The position numbers and the translations under genes were made by a program. Shown in pieces: positions 35,134 through 43,899 of a stretch of DNA of 64,000 bases. Source of the DNA: Telluria beijingensis (GTDB lineage Bacteria > Pseudomonadota > Gammaproteobacteria > Burkholderiales > Burkholderiaceae_D); assembly GCF_030770395.1 (NCBI RefSeq), contig NZ_CP132480.1, forward strand, positions 5,286,858 through 5,350,857, written 5' to 3'. The notes below the pieces were generated by a model. The model did not search any database, was not told the DNA's origin, and worked only from the letters and a program-made list of their open reading frames with translations. Each line of letters starts with the position of its first letter. Position 1 is the first letter of the stretch.

Positions 35134-35700
35134 TTATTTCTTGTCGGTCGGCGGCGGCGTCATGCCCGGAAACGGAAACGCGCCGAACATTGCCTTGCTC
35201 TGGTTCTGCATCTGTTCCTGCATCTGCAGGAACAGGTTCTTGCTCTGGTCGATGTAGTTGTTCATCATGCCCTGCATCATCGGGCCCTGCACGTTCATGA
35301 ACTGGGTCCACATCTCTGGGCTGAACGGCTTGCCTTCGAGGGCGCCAGCGGCATTGCTGGTGAATTTGTTCTGGATGTCGGTGAAGGCCTGGACGTTCTT
35401 TTCCAGGTAGGAACCCATCATGCCCTGCATCGCATGGCCGTAGTAGCGGATGATCTGGGCCAGGACCGAGCTCGAGAACATCGGCACGCCGTTGGCTTCT
35501 TCTTCGAGGATGATTTGCAACAGGATGCTGCGGGTCAGGTCTTCATTGCTCTTGGCGTCGACGACCGTGAACTCGTCCGCGTCGAGCACGAGCTGCTTGA
35601 CGTCGGACAGCGTAATGTAGGAACTGGTCTGCGTGTCGTACAGGCGACGGTTCGGGTATTTCTTGATCAGGCGTTCCGTACTTTTCTTCACACTGCTCAT
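35134..35700 (-). CDS. phaR: PHB synthesis regulator PhaR
   Basis: A 188-residue repressor of polyhydroxyalkanoate genes. The N-terminal DNA-binding domain is [20 protein letters not shown], followed by the PHB accumulation regulatory domain ([20 protein letters not shown]). The C-terminal part is Met/Gln-rich. In relatives PhaR binds both DNA and PHB granules. The ATG at 35700 gives a normal-length protein starting [11 protein letters not shown]. It lies downstream of phaC on the same strand, with its own upstream palindrome. Confidence 0.95.
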   Translation of the reverse strand: MSSVKKSTERLIKKYPNRRLYDTQTSSYITLSDVKQLVLDADEFTVVDAKSNEDLTRSILLQIILEEEANGVPMFSSSVLAQIIRYYGHAMQGMMGSYLEKNVQAFTDIQNKFTSNAAGALEGKPFSPEMWTQFMNVQGPMMQGMMNNYIDQSKNLFLQMQEQMQNQSKAMFGAFPFPGMTPPPTDKK

Positions 35701-35833
35701 CTCTCGTTCCATAGGTTGCGCCGCGGCTTCGTGAGCCACGTACTTAGAATTGTGCGCGCCGGCATGGCCGGTTCGTCTCCTGCCCATCCGTCACCATGTC
35801 GGTAATGGAGGGACAGAAGACACCATACCACGC

Positions 35834-35855
35834 AATTGATGCAGGTGCAGCAATT
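35834..35855. promoter_or_regulatory. Palindrome upstream of phaR, candidate PhaR operator
   Basis: An imperfect inverted repeat, AATTG-N12-CAATT, with a TGCAGGTGCA core, in the phaC-phaR gap. PhaR proteins bind TGC/GCA-rich palindromes and repress their own gene in other bacteria. Assignment here is inference from position and motif. Confidence 0.4.
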
Positions 35856-35893
35856 ACCAGTTTAATCACTAGGCTAGCTTTTCTGTCAACTTA

Positions 35894-37642
35894 TCAATCG
35901 GCGCGTGCCTTGACGTAGCGTCCGGGCGCCGCTTCTAGCACCGGGTATTGCGCATTGCCGGGCGTGGCCGGGGCCGGCACTTCCGCCCCACCATGTTCCG
36001 CCAGGAAGCCGGCCCAGGCCGGCCACCAGCTGCCCTTGTGCTCGACCGCGCCGTCGAACCAGGCCGCGTCGTTCTTCGGCCGCGCCTTGCCGCTCTTGTC
36101 GTTGACCCAGTAGCTGCGCTTGTTCTTGGCCGCTGGATTGATGACGCCGGCAATATGACCGGAGGCGCCCAGCACGAAACGGTTGGCCTTGGCGTTCTTC
36201 GGATTGAGCAGCCCCATCGAGGCGTAGGCCGCCTGCCATGGCACGATATGGTCTTCCTTCGAGCCATAGATGAATACCGGCGCGTCGATCTTGCCGAGGT
36301 CGACTGGCACGCCGCACACGGTCAGCGCCCCCGGCTTCCTGAGCTTGTTTTCGAGATAGGTATTGCGCAGGTACCAGCAGAACATCGGCCCCGGCAGGTT
36401 GGTGCTGTCGGCATTCCAGTACAGCAGGTCGAAGGCCGGCGGTTCCTTGCCCTTCAAGTAATTCTGCTGGACGTAATTCCACACCAGGTCGTTCGGCCGC
36501 AGGGACGAGAAGGTCGTCGCCAGGTCGCGCCCCGGCATCAGGCCGCCGCCGCCAAGGGTCTGCTCGCGCAGCGCCACCTGGGTCTCGTCGACGAACACGT
36601 CCAGCACGCCGGTGTCGGAAAAATCGAGCAAGGTGGTCAGCAGCGACAGGCTGGCCGCCGGCTGGCGGCCGCGCGCGGCCAGCACCGCCAGCGCGGTGGC
36701 GGCAATGGTGCCGCCGACGCAGAAACCGAACACATGGGCCTTGTCTTGCCCGGTGATTTCACCGACCACGTCGAGCGCGCGGATCGCGCCTTTCTCGACG
36801 TAATCGTCCCAGCCCAGATGCGCCTGGGTGCGGTCGGGATTGCGCCAGGACACCATGAACACCGTATTACCCTGCTCCACCACATAGCGCACCAGCGAAT
36901 TCTCGGGCTGCAGGTCGAGGATGTAGAACTTGTTGATGCAGGGCGGGATCATGACCAGCGGCACGCTGCGCACGGTCGGCGTGGCCGGCGTGTACTGGAT
37001 CAGCTGGAACAATTCGTTCTCGTAGACCACCTGGCCCGGCGTGTTGCCCACATTGCGGCCCACTTCGAACGCGGATTCGTCCGACTGCGAGATACGCCCC
37101 TTCTGCAGGTCGGCCAGCATATTCGCCATGCCCTTGCTCAGGCTTTCGCCCTTGGTGTCGATCATTTTCTTTTGCGCTTCAGGGTTCGTCGCAAAGAAAT
37201 TGGCGGGCGACATGGCGTCAACCATTTGCTGCACCGCGAAACGAATTTTCTGGCGTTCGCGTGGACCGGCCTCGACCGCATCGGCAAGTGCCAGCAGGAA
37301 TTCGGAATTCAACAGGTAAGAGGCGGCCGAGAACGCCGACATCGGATTCGCCGTCCATTCCGAGGCAGAGAAGCGCTTGTCATGCAGGGTCGGCGTCTTG
37401 CCCGAAATAAAATCTTGCCAGAGCTGGGCGCCCTTCTTGAGGTAATCGTCGCGGATCGACTCCAGCTTGCCCGGATCGATGCCGGCGCCGACATCCTTCA
37501 GGAAGCCGGCCAGCGGATTGGCGCCGGCGGCGGCAGGCGGCGGCGTCATCGGCGCCATCTTCATCCAGCCCTGCCAGGCAGTGGGATCGGTAAATTGGGA
37601 CAACCAGGTTGCGGCAAAAGCTTGCGGGTCAGGCATGTTCAT
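35894..37642 (-). CDS. phaC: Class I poly(3-hydroxyalkanoate) synthase PhaC
   Basis: A 582-residue PHA synthase, the usual class I length, polymerising 3-hydroxyacyl-CoA at granules. The lipase-like box is FGFCVGG with the catalytic Cys at about residue 308. Other blocks are VPLVMIPPCINKFYILDLQP, MVSWRNPD and the late catalytic-His region VLGASGHIAGVINP. A second ATG two codons in (MPDPQ) is also possible. phaA and phaB are not nearby. It lies upstream of phaR on the same strand. Confidence 0.96.
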   Translation of the reverse strand: MNMPDPQAFAATWLSQFTDPTAWQGWMKMAPMTPPPAAAGANPLAGFLKDVGAGIDPGKLESIRDDYLKKGAQLWQDFISGKTPTLHDKRFSASEWTANPMSAFSAASYLLNSEFLLALADAVEAGPRERQKIRFAVQQMVDAMSPANFFATNPEAQKKMIDTKGESLSKGMANMLADLQKGRISQSDESAFEVGRNVGNTPGQVVYENELFQLIQYTPATPTVRSVPLVMIPPCINKFYILDLQPENSLVRYVVEQGNTVFMVSWRNPDRTQAHLGWDDYVEKGAIRALDVVGEITGQDKAHVFGFCVGGTIAATALAVLAARGRQPAASLSLLTTLLDFSDTGVLDVFVDETQVALREQTLGGGGLMPGRDLATTFSSLRPNDLVWNYVQQNYLKGKEPPAFDLLYWNADSTNLPGPMFCWYLRNTYLENKLRKPGALTVCGVPVDLGKIDAPVFIYGSKEDHIVPWQAAYASMGLLNPKNAKANRFVLGASGHIAGVINPAAKNKRSYWVNDKSGKARPKNDAAWFDGAVEHKGSWWPAWAGFLAEHGGAEVPAPATPGNAQYPVLEAAPGRYVKARAD

Positions 37643-37693
37643 GTAGGCATCCGTTGTTAGAATCTCGTCTCTTCAACCAGGAAACAAAACATC

Positions 37694-37945
37694 ATGTGGA
37701 TCGTGGCCATAGCGTGGATATACGTCGTCGTGCTGATGGCGGCGACCGAACCGACCGTTGTCGGCGGCATCATGACCTTCGTTTTTTATTGCGCAGTGCC
37801 ATTATCCATTCTTTTCTACCTGACTGGCGCAAAGCGGCGTCGGCAGCGTCGCCAACTGGCGGCGCAAGACCGAGACAAACCCGGAAACAAGGATGCGGCG
37901 GACGATGCCGCCGGGCCGTCAGCGAGCGATGGCGACGGCGACTGA
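37694..37945 (+). CDS. Small membrane protein
   Basis: An 83-residue protein with two hydrophobic helices (about 2-20 and 24-45) and a basic then acidic hydrophilic tail (KRRRQRRQ to SASDGDGD). AGGAAA lies upstream of the ATG. It is divergent from phaC, with only 51 bp between the starts. Function unknown. Confidence 0.7.
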   Translation: MWIVAIAWIYVVVLMAATEPTVVGGIMTFVFYCAVPLSILFYLTGAKRRRQRRQLAAQDRDKPGNKDAADDAAGPSASDGDGD

Positions 37946-37971
37946 GCAGTATCGGCCAGTCCGTCCCTTCG

Positions 37972-38763
37972 TCACTTGATCCAGATCAAGCTGGCCTGCC
38001 GGCCGGTGATGCCGTCGCGGCGATAGGAATAAAAGCGTTCCGGCGCGCTGGCCGTGCACAGGCCGCCGCCATGGACGCGTTCGACGCCATCCTGCGCCAG
38101 CATCAGGCGCGCCAGCGTGAACATATCGGCCAGGTATTTACCGGGACGGCCGGGGTAATCGCTGAAACAGGCGCGCGTGGTCGGGCCCGGAATGGCGGCC
38201 GCGAAGGCATCCACCACGTCCTGCCCTACCTCGAAGGCCTCCGGACCGATGGCCGGCCCCATCCAGGCCGTGATCTCGCCGGCGCCGGCTTCACGCATCG
38301 CCTTCACGGTGGCGCCCAGCACGCCGCCCGCCAGCCCGCGCCAGCCGGCGTGGGCCGCGCCCACCACCTTGCCGTCGAGGTCGGCGAACAGCACCGGCAG
38401 GCAATCGGCGGTCAGGATCGCGCACACCAGGCCCGGCGCGGTCGCGACGCTGGCGTCGCCGGTGCGCACCGGCTGGTCCGGCCCCACCGTGGCCGCGTCG
38501 ACCACGGCAGCGCCATGCACCTGGGCGATCCAGGCCGGACGGCCCGGCACCCAGGCTTGCAGGGCTTCGCGGTTGGCGCGCACGGCATCGGGGTCATCGT
38601 TCACGTGCAGGCCCAGGTTCAGCCCGCCGCCGCCCCTGCCGTCGTCATACGGCCCGCCGCTGACGCCGCCGTCGCGGGCGGTGGCCAGCGCGCCGACCGA
38701 CGCCGGCAAGTCCGGCCACGCGGGCCAGACCAGGTCGGCGGCGGCGAGTCCTGCCGGCGTCAT
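37972..38763 (-). CDS. pgeF: Peptidoglycan editing factor PgeF (YfiH/laccase-domain protein)
   Basis: A 263-residue protein of the YfiH/DUF152 family, formerly called polyphenol oxidase. In E. coli PgeF removes wrongly placed L-Ser from the peptidoglycan stem. Key blocks are LNLGLHVNDDPDAVRANRE, CAILTADCLPVLFAD and VGAAHAGWRGLAGGVL with the metal-site His and Cys. It overlaps rluD by 4 bp (ATGA), the usual rluD-pgeF pair. Confidence 0.93.
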   Translation of the reverse strand: MTPAGLAAADLVWPAWPDLPASVGALATARDGGVSGGPYDDGRGGGGLNLGLHVNDDPDAVRANREALQAWVPGRPAWIAQVHGAAVVDAATVGPDQPVRTGDASVATAPGLVCAILTADCLPVLFADLDGKVVGAAHAGWRGLAGGVLGATVKAMREAGAGEITAWMGPAIGPEAFEVGQDVVDAFAAAIPGPTTRACFSDYPGRPGKYLADMFTLARLMLAQDGVERVHGGGLCTASAPERFYSYRRDGITGRQASLIWIK

Positions 38764-39854
38764 ACGCGGTAGGTGACGACGCCGTCGTCGTCATCCTCGT
38801 CGTCGATCTCGCTGCCGAAGTCGCCGTCCTGCGGCTCTTCGATGCCCGCCTGCGCGATCAGCGCGGCGAAATCGTCGGCCAGCGGCACGGTCCATTCGCA
38901 TTGCTCGCCCGTGCCCGGATGCACCAGGCCGAGGCGGCGCGCCTGCAGCGCCTGGCGGTGGAACACCGGCGTCAGGTGGCGCTTGCCATACACCGCATCG
39001 CCCACCAACGCGAAGCCGAGCGACTGCATGTGGACGCGGATCTGGTGCGTGCGGCCGGTCTCGAGGCGGCAGCGCACCAGCGAGACCGGACGGCGATCGA
39101 GTTCGCCGGTGACAACGCGCTCGTAATGGGTGATCGCCGGCTTGGCGAACGGGCTGTTCGACACCGCCATCTTGACGCGGTCTTTCGCGTCGCGCCCCAT
39201 CGGGCTGTCGATGGTGCCGGAAGCGCGCGGCGTGCCCCATACCAGCGCGAAGTATTCGCGCTTGACGGTGCGCGCCTGCAACTGGCGCACCAGGTCGGTC
39301 TGGGCGGCCAGGGTCTTGCCCACCACCATCAGGCCGCTGGTATCCTTGTCCAGGCGGTGCACGATGCCGGCGCGCGGCACGCCCACCAATTGCGGGCAGT
39401 GTTGCAGCAGGCCGTTGAGCAGGGTGCCGCTCCAGTTGCCCGAGCCGGGGTGCACGACCAGGCCGGCCGGCTTGTTGATGACGATGATGTCCTCGTCCTC
39501 GTGGACGATGTTCAGTTCCATCTGCTCGGGGGCAAATGCGGTGTCTTCGGGCGCCGCCTGCGGCTCGACGACGATGCTTTCGTCGCCATAGGCGGTGTCC
39601 TTGCCGCGCGCGGGCTTGCCGTCAACCGTGATGTGGCCGCTGTCGAACCATTGCTGCAGGCGGCTGCGCGAGAACTGGGGCACCAGGCCGGCCACCACTT
39701 TGTCGAGTCGCTGGCCGCAATGCTCCTCGCGCAGCGCCAGCGTGATCGGCGACAGGTCGATGCCGGGCGCGGGGGCGAACCCGGCTTCCAGTTCGTCGTC
39801 AAACTCAGGGTCAATAGGTAAATCCGCCGAATCCGGCGCAGAAGGTAATATCAC
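38760..39854 (-). CDS. rluD: Ribosomal large-subunit pseudouridine synthase RluD
   Basis: Modifies helix 69 of 23S rRNA. An S4-type RNA-binding domain (GQRLDKVVAGLVPQFSRSRL) precedes the synthase domain with the catalytic Asp in GIVHRLDKDTSGLMVV, then RTHQIRVHMQSLGF. A very acidic tail ends the protein. No ATG lies before the conserved region in a sensible place; a GTG at 39854 with a GGGA upstream is chosen (364 residues). It is divergent from bamD. Confidence 0.92.
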   Translation of the reverse strand: MILPSAPDSADLPIDPEFDDELEAGFAPAPGIDLSPITLALREEHCGQRLDKVVAGLVPQFSRSRLQQWFDSGHITVDGKPARGKDTAYGDESIVVEPQAAPEDTAFAPEQMELNIVHEDEDIIVINKPAGLVVHPGSGNWSGTLLNGLLQHCPQLVGVPRAGIVHRLDKDTSGLMVVGKTLAAQTDLVRQLQARTVKREYFALVWGTPRASGTIDSPMGRDAKDRVKMAVSNSPFAKPAITHYERVVTGELDRRPVSLVRCRLETGRTHQIRVHMQSLGFALVGDAVYGKRHLTPVFHRQALQARRLGLVHPGTGEQCEWTVPLADDFAALIAQAGIEEPQDGDFGSEIDDEDDDDGVVTYRV

Positions 39855-39918
39855 GGGAGTCCCATCGGCTATAATCAGCCGTTCGTTGAATCTAGGTAAA
39901 ACTTTTCTGCAAAAAGCT

Positions 39919-40824
39919 ATGCAAAAAAAATTGTCTGTGTTGGTCGCTACTTGCGCCCTCGTCGGCCTCTCGGCATGCAGTGTTCTGCCGAAGCCCACCG
40001 ACGAATCCAAAAACTGGTCGGCGGAGAAATTATACGCTGAGGCGCGCGAGGAGATGGCCGGCGGGCACTATGAAGCGGCAATTCCCCTGTTCCAGCGGCT
40101 CGAAACCAACTTCCCATTTGGCGTCTACGCAACGCAGGCCCAGATGGAGATCGCCTACGCCCACTACAAGGCGCAGGACCAGGCCGAGGCGCTGGCCGCC
40201 GTTGAACGCTTCATCAAGCTGCACCCGAACCACGCCCAGGTCGACTATATGTACTACCTGCGCGGCCTGATCAACTTCAACGACCAGCTCGGCTTCTTCA
40301 GCTTCATCTATGAGCAGGACCCGACCGAGCGCGACCCGCGCGCCACGCGCGAAGCCTTTGCCGCCTTCAAGGCACTGGTCGACAAGTTCCCGAACAGTAA
40401 ATATGCGCAAGATTCGATCGAGCGCATGAGCTACCTGATCAATGCAATGGCGCAGTACGAAGTGCACGTGGCGAACTATTACTATCGCCGCGGCTCCTAT
40501 CTGGCCGCGCTCAATCGCGCCCAGGATGCGGTCACCAACTACACCGATGCGCCGGCGCGCGAAGAAGCGCTGTTCATCATGATGCGCAGCTACGACAAGC
40601 TCGGCATGCCGCTGCTGCGCGACGATACCCAGCGCGTATTCCTGCTGAACTACCCGGACAGCTATTTCCTGAATCCGGGTGCGCGGGGCGATGCGGCGTG
40701 GTGGAAGTTCTGGGCCAGCAACGATAACAAGCGCCCGAGTCCGAACCTGCGCGCCGAAGCGCCATGGTGGAAGTTCTGGGCCAAGAGCGGCCCGCGGCCA
40801 TCGCCGAAGGACGCGGTGGAGTAA
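39919..40824 (+). CDS. bamD: Outer-membrane assembly lipoprotein BamD
   Basis: A 301-residue lipoprotein of the BAM complex, with lipobox LSAC at Cys20 and TPR repeats: AEKLYAEAREEMAGGHYEAA, GVYATQAQMEIAYAHYK, SKYAQDSIERM. E. coli BamD is about 245 residues. Here an extra tail of about 40 residues contains two copies of WWKFWA, encoded by two identical 19-bp segments (40699-40717 and 40765-40783). TATAAT at 39870-39875 is a likely -10. The gene is divergent from rluD and ends at a GC-rich hairpin. Confidence 0.95.
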   Translation: MQKKLSVLVATCALVGLSACSVLPKPTDESKNWSAEKLYAEAREEMAGGHYEAAIPLFQRLETNFPFGVYATQAQMEIAYAHYKAQDQAEALAAVERFIKLHPNHAQVDYMYYLRGLINFNDQLGFFSFIYEQDPTERDPRATREAFAAFKALVDKFPNSKYAQDSIERMSYLINAMAQYEVHVANYYYRRGSYLAALNRAQDAVTNYTDAPAREEALFIMMRSYDKLGMPLLRDDTQRVFLLNYPDSYFLNPGARGDAAWWKFWASNDNKRPSPNLRAEAPWWKFWAKSGPRPSPKDAVE

Positions 40825-40828
40825 GGAC

Positions 40829-40851
40829 AACCGGCGCCTGAGGCGCCGGTT
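40829..40851. terminator. Hairpin between convergent bamD and yaaA
   Basis: AACCGGCGCC, loop TGA, GGCGCCGGTT: a perfect 10-bp stem 4 bp after the bamD stop. The T-run after it is poor (ACGCTTTAC), so termination may be partial. Confidence 0.55.
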
Positions 40852-40863
40852 ACGCTTTACGGG

Positions 40864-41634
40864 TCAGGCTTCCACGCGGCGGCGGAACACCCAGCTGTTG
40901 CCGCTCGACGCGCTGGCGTCATGGGCATAACCGTCGACGTCGAATTCCTTCAACTGCTCGGGGTCGGTAATGCCCTTGTCGGTCGCATAGCGCGCCATCA
41001 TGCCGCGGGCGCGCTTGGCGAAGAACGAGATGATCTTGTACTGGCCGTTCTTCCAGTCCTGGAATACTGGCTCGATCACCGGGGCATCCAGCAGCTTTGG
41101 CTTGACCGACCTGAAATATTCGGTCGAGGCCAGGTTGACCAACGCGGTCGATTTGGTCTCGGCCAGCTGGCGGTTCAGCGCCTCGGTAATGGTCGCGCCC
41201 CAGAACGCATACAAGTCCTTGCCGCCCGGGTTCGCCAGCTTGGTGCCCATTTCCAGGCGATACGGATGCATCTGGTCCAGTGGACGCAGCAGGCCGTACA
41301 GGCCGGACAGGATGCGCACGTGGCGCTGGGCATAGTTGATCCCTTTGGCATCCAGGCCAGGCGCATCGAAACCGGTGTAGACGTCGCCGTTGAACGACAT
41401 GATGGCAGGGCGCGCCTCGGAGTGATCGCGCTCCCAGTGAGCGTAACGGCCGACGTTGAGCACCGACAGTGCATCCGACAGGTGCATCAGCTCGCCGATC
41501 TGGGCCGGCGAATAGTCGCGCAGCACCGCGATCAGACTACTTGCCTGTGCGATGAACTCGGGAGTGGTATGTTGCTTCGTAGTCAGGGGCGATTCGAGAT
41601 CGAGGGACTTGGCGGGAGACAGGACAATCAGCAT
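40864..41634 (-). CDS. yaaA: Peroxide stress protein YaaA
   Basis: A 256-residue protein of the YaaA (DUF328) family, which in E. coli limits free iron and protects DNA from peroxide. It starts [17 protein letters not shown] and has the conserved [35 protein letters not shown] and [13 protein letters not shown]. The start is set by the family's usual N-terminus. It is divergent from the PIN-domain gene. Confidence 0.95.
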   Translation of the reverse strand: MLIVLSPAKSLDLESPLTTKQHTTPEFIAQASSLIAVLRDYSPAQIGELMHLSDALSVLNVGRYAHWERDHSEARPAIMSFNGDVYTGFDAPGLDAKGINYAQRHVRILSGLYGLLRPLDQMHPYRLEMGTKLANPGGKDLYAFWGATITEALNRQLAETKSTALVNLASTEYFRSVKPKLLDAPVIEPVFQDWKNGQYKIISFFAKRARGMMARYATDKGITDPEQLKEFDVDGYAHDASASSGNSWVFRRRVEA

Positions 41635-41670
41635 GAACGACCAAAAATTTTCCAAGAATAAACAAGCACC

Positions 41671-42126
41671 ATGATAACCGTTCCAGCAAAACCCATCGTC
41701 ATCGACACCAATGTCCTGCTCGACCTGTTCGTGTTCCACGACCCGCGCTGGGCCGAGCTGCTTGCCGCCATCGAAGCGAAACAGGTCGATGCGATCACGC
41801 GCGCCGAGTGCCGCGACGAATACCTGGCCGTGCTGCGCTACCCGCACCTGCCGCTCGACGAGGCGGGCCGCGAACAGGCGGCGGCGCGCTTCGACGCCCT
41901 GCTGCGCCTGGTGGCGCCGGACGCGAAACCCATCCGCCTGCCGGTCTGCACCGATCGCGACGACCAGAAATTCCTGGAGCTGGCGCGCGACGCCGGCGCC
42001 TCGATCCTGATCAGCAAGGACAAGGCCTTGCTCAAGCTGGGCCGCAAGACGGCGCAGGCCGGCCTGTTCCGCATCATGCTGCCCGAAGCCTGGCTCAAGG
42101 CCAGGGCCGAAGGCACGCTAGAATAG
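41671..42126 (+). CDS. PIN-domain protein (putative toxin-type RNase)
   Basis: A 151-residue PIN-domain protein. It has [16 protein letters not shown] at the start, a middle acidic residue in [22 protein letters not shown] and [12 protein letters not shown], matching the PIN_3-type putative toxin component. No antitoxin gene adjoins: upstream is yaaA on the other strand and downstream an aminotransferase. It may be a solitary RNase rather than part of a toxin-antitoxin pair. Confidence 0.85.
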   Translation: MITVPAKPIVIDTNVLLDLFVFHDPRWAELLAAIEAKQVDAITRAECRDEYLAVLRYPHLPLDEAGREQAAARFDALLRLVAPDAKPIRLPVCTDRDDQKFLELARDAGASILISKDKALLKLGRKTAQAGLFRIMLPEAWLKARAEGTLE

Positions 42127-42148
42127 GCTTTTTGCCTGAAGAGCATCC

Positions 42149-43306
42149 ATGAGCACTCCTTCCCTGGTTTCCCGCCTGCCCCAAGTGGGCACCACCGTGT
42201 TCACCCAGATGTCGCAACTGGCGCTCGAGCATGGCGCCGTCAACCTCGGCCAGGGCTTCCCCGACTTCGCCTGCGACCCGAAGCTGGTCGACCTGGTGAG
42301 CGAGGCGATGCGCGCCGGGCATAACCAGTACGCGCCCATGACCGGCCTGCCGGCGCTGCGCGAAGCGATCGCCGCCAGGATCGAGGCGACATACGGCCAC
42401 CGCTACGATCCCGCCACCGAGATCACCGTCACGGTCGGCGCCAGCCAGGCGATCCAGTCGGCGATCCTGGCCGTGGTGCATCCGGGCGACGAAGTGATCG
42501 TCATCGAGCCGGCCTACGACTGCTATGCGCCGGCGATCGCGCTCGGCGGCGGCGTGGTGGTGCCGGTGGCGATGCGGGTCGATGCCGCCGGCTACAGCGT
42601 GCCGTGGGATGCCGTGCGCGCGGCCGTCACGCCGCGCACCCGCATGATCGTGGTGAACACCCCGCACAACCCGACCGGCACCATCCTGCGCCAGGCCGAC
42701 CTCGATGCGCTGGCGGCGATCGTCGACGGCAGCCAGATCCTGGTCCTGGCCGACGAGGTATACGAGCACATGGTGTACGACGGCGAGCCGCATGCGTCGC
42801 TGTCGCGCCACCCGGTGCTGGCCGAACGCGCCTTCGTGGTGTCGAGCTTCGGCAAGGCCTTCCACGTCACCGGCTGGAAGGTCGGCCACGTGGCGGCGCC
42901 GGCGTCCATGATGGTCGAATTCCGCAAGGTCCACCAGTACAACGTGTTCAGCGTCGCCACGCCGCTGCAGCACGCCATCGCGGCCTATCTGGCCGACCCG
43001 GCGCCGTGGCGCGACCTGCCCGCCTTCTACCAGGCCAAGCGCGACCTGTTCCGCGCCGGGCTGGCCGGTTCGCGCTTCACGCTCTTGCCGTCGGACGGCA
43101 CGTACTTCCAGTGCGTGCGCTACGACGCGGTCTCGGATCTGCCAGAGGTGGACTTCGCCAAATGGCTCACCACCGAGATCAAGGTGGCGGCGATTCCGGT
43201 GTCGGTGTTCTACAGCCGGCCGACCGAATCGAAGGTGGTGCGCTTCTGCTTCGCCAAGAAGGACGAGACGCTGCAACTGGCGCTGGAGCGTCTCGCGCGC
43301 CTGTAG
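42149..43306 (+). CDS. PLP-dependent aminotransferase, YbdL/methionine aminotransferase type
   Basis: A 385-residue fold-type I aminotransferase. Conserved features are NLGQGFPDFACDP, QYAPMTGLPALREAIA, VNTPHNPTG, the Asp in LADEVYEHMVYD and the Schiff-base Lys in SSFGKAFHVTGWKVG. The closest family is methionine or aromatic aminotransferase (YbdL, kynurenine aminotransferase-like). It lies 22 bp after the PIN gene, probably on the same transcript. Confidence 0.9.
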   Translation: MSTPSLVSRLPQVGTTVFTQMSQLALEHGAVNLGQGFPDFACDPKLVDLVSEAMRAGHNQYAPMTGLPALREAIAARIEATYGHRYDPATEITVTVGASQAIQSAILAVVHPGDEVIVIEPAYDCYAPAIALGGGVVVPVAMRVDAAGYSVPWDAVRAAVTPRTRMIVVNTPHNPTGTILRQADLDALAAIVDGSQILVLADEVYEHMVYDGEPHASLSRHPVLAERAFVVSSFGKAFHVTGWKVGHVAAPASMMVEFRKVHQYNVFSVATPLQHAIAAYLADPAPWRDLPAFYQAKRDLFRAGLAGSRFTLLPSDGTYFQCVRYDAVSDLPEVDFAKWLTTEIKVAAIPVSVFYSRPTESKVVRFCFAKKDETLQLALERLARL

Positions 43307-43315
43307 ATCCGCGAA

Positions 43316-43795
43316 TCAATGCTGGTAGCGCCCCTGTTTGGTGGCCATCGTCACGATGGCCGCGCCGGCGGCGACGATCAGCGCGTCCTCGATCAAGCCG
43401 CTGCGGGTCTGGCCGATGCGCGCCATCGCCTGCTTGCGGCCGGCCAGCGTCAGGTAGGCCAGCGGCACGGCGGTGGCGACGGCGGCCGCTGCGCCGGCCT
43501 TTTCGCGTCCATGGGGCGCCAGCGCCGCGCCGGCGATCCCCGCGCTCATCACCCGCGCCAGCAAGCCCAGGAACACGGTGCGGTCCGGCGCGCTTTTCAT
43601 CTTGTCGCCGAACAGCTCGCCGACGCCCATCGCCAGCGCGCCATATTTAAAAGTGGGACGGTCCAGCAGGAACAGTTCGCCCGAGGTGCCGCGTCCGGCG
43701 AGGCGCGCGGTGGCGATGGTGGCCATGGGCGTCATCGAGCGCGCACTGGCGACGGCGCCGATCAGGATGGAAGACAGCAGATTACGGATGGACAT
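43316..43795 (-). CDS. Membrane protein, DUF4126-like
   Basis: A 159-residue protein with several weakly hydrophobic helices. The start GAVASARSMTPMATIATA resembles the G.R...P DUF4126 signature. Function unknown. It converges on the aminotransferase gene, with stops 9 bp apart. Confidence 0.65.
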   Translation of the reverse strand: MSIRNLLSSILIGAVASARSMTPMATIATARLAGRGTSGELFLLDRPTFKYGALAMGVGELFGDKMKSAPDRTVFLGLLARVMSAGIAGAALAPHGREKAGAAAAVATAVPLAYLTLAGRKQAMARIGQTRSGLIEDALIVAAGAAIVTMATKQGRYQH

Positions 43796-43899
43796 ATTGT
43801 TGGGCTCCTGGTGGGTTGGCGGCCCGCTTCCATGAGCGAGCCGGACCGGTTCAGGCTACCAAAGCGCGCGATATATTGACGCACGACTCGACAATGGCA

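Noticed and set aside
43319..43879. A 186-codon plus-strand frame over the DUF4126-like gene
   Set aside because: The minus-strand frame has hydrophobic helices and a conserved start; the plus-strand frame is His/Gln/Arg-rich and featureless.
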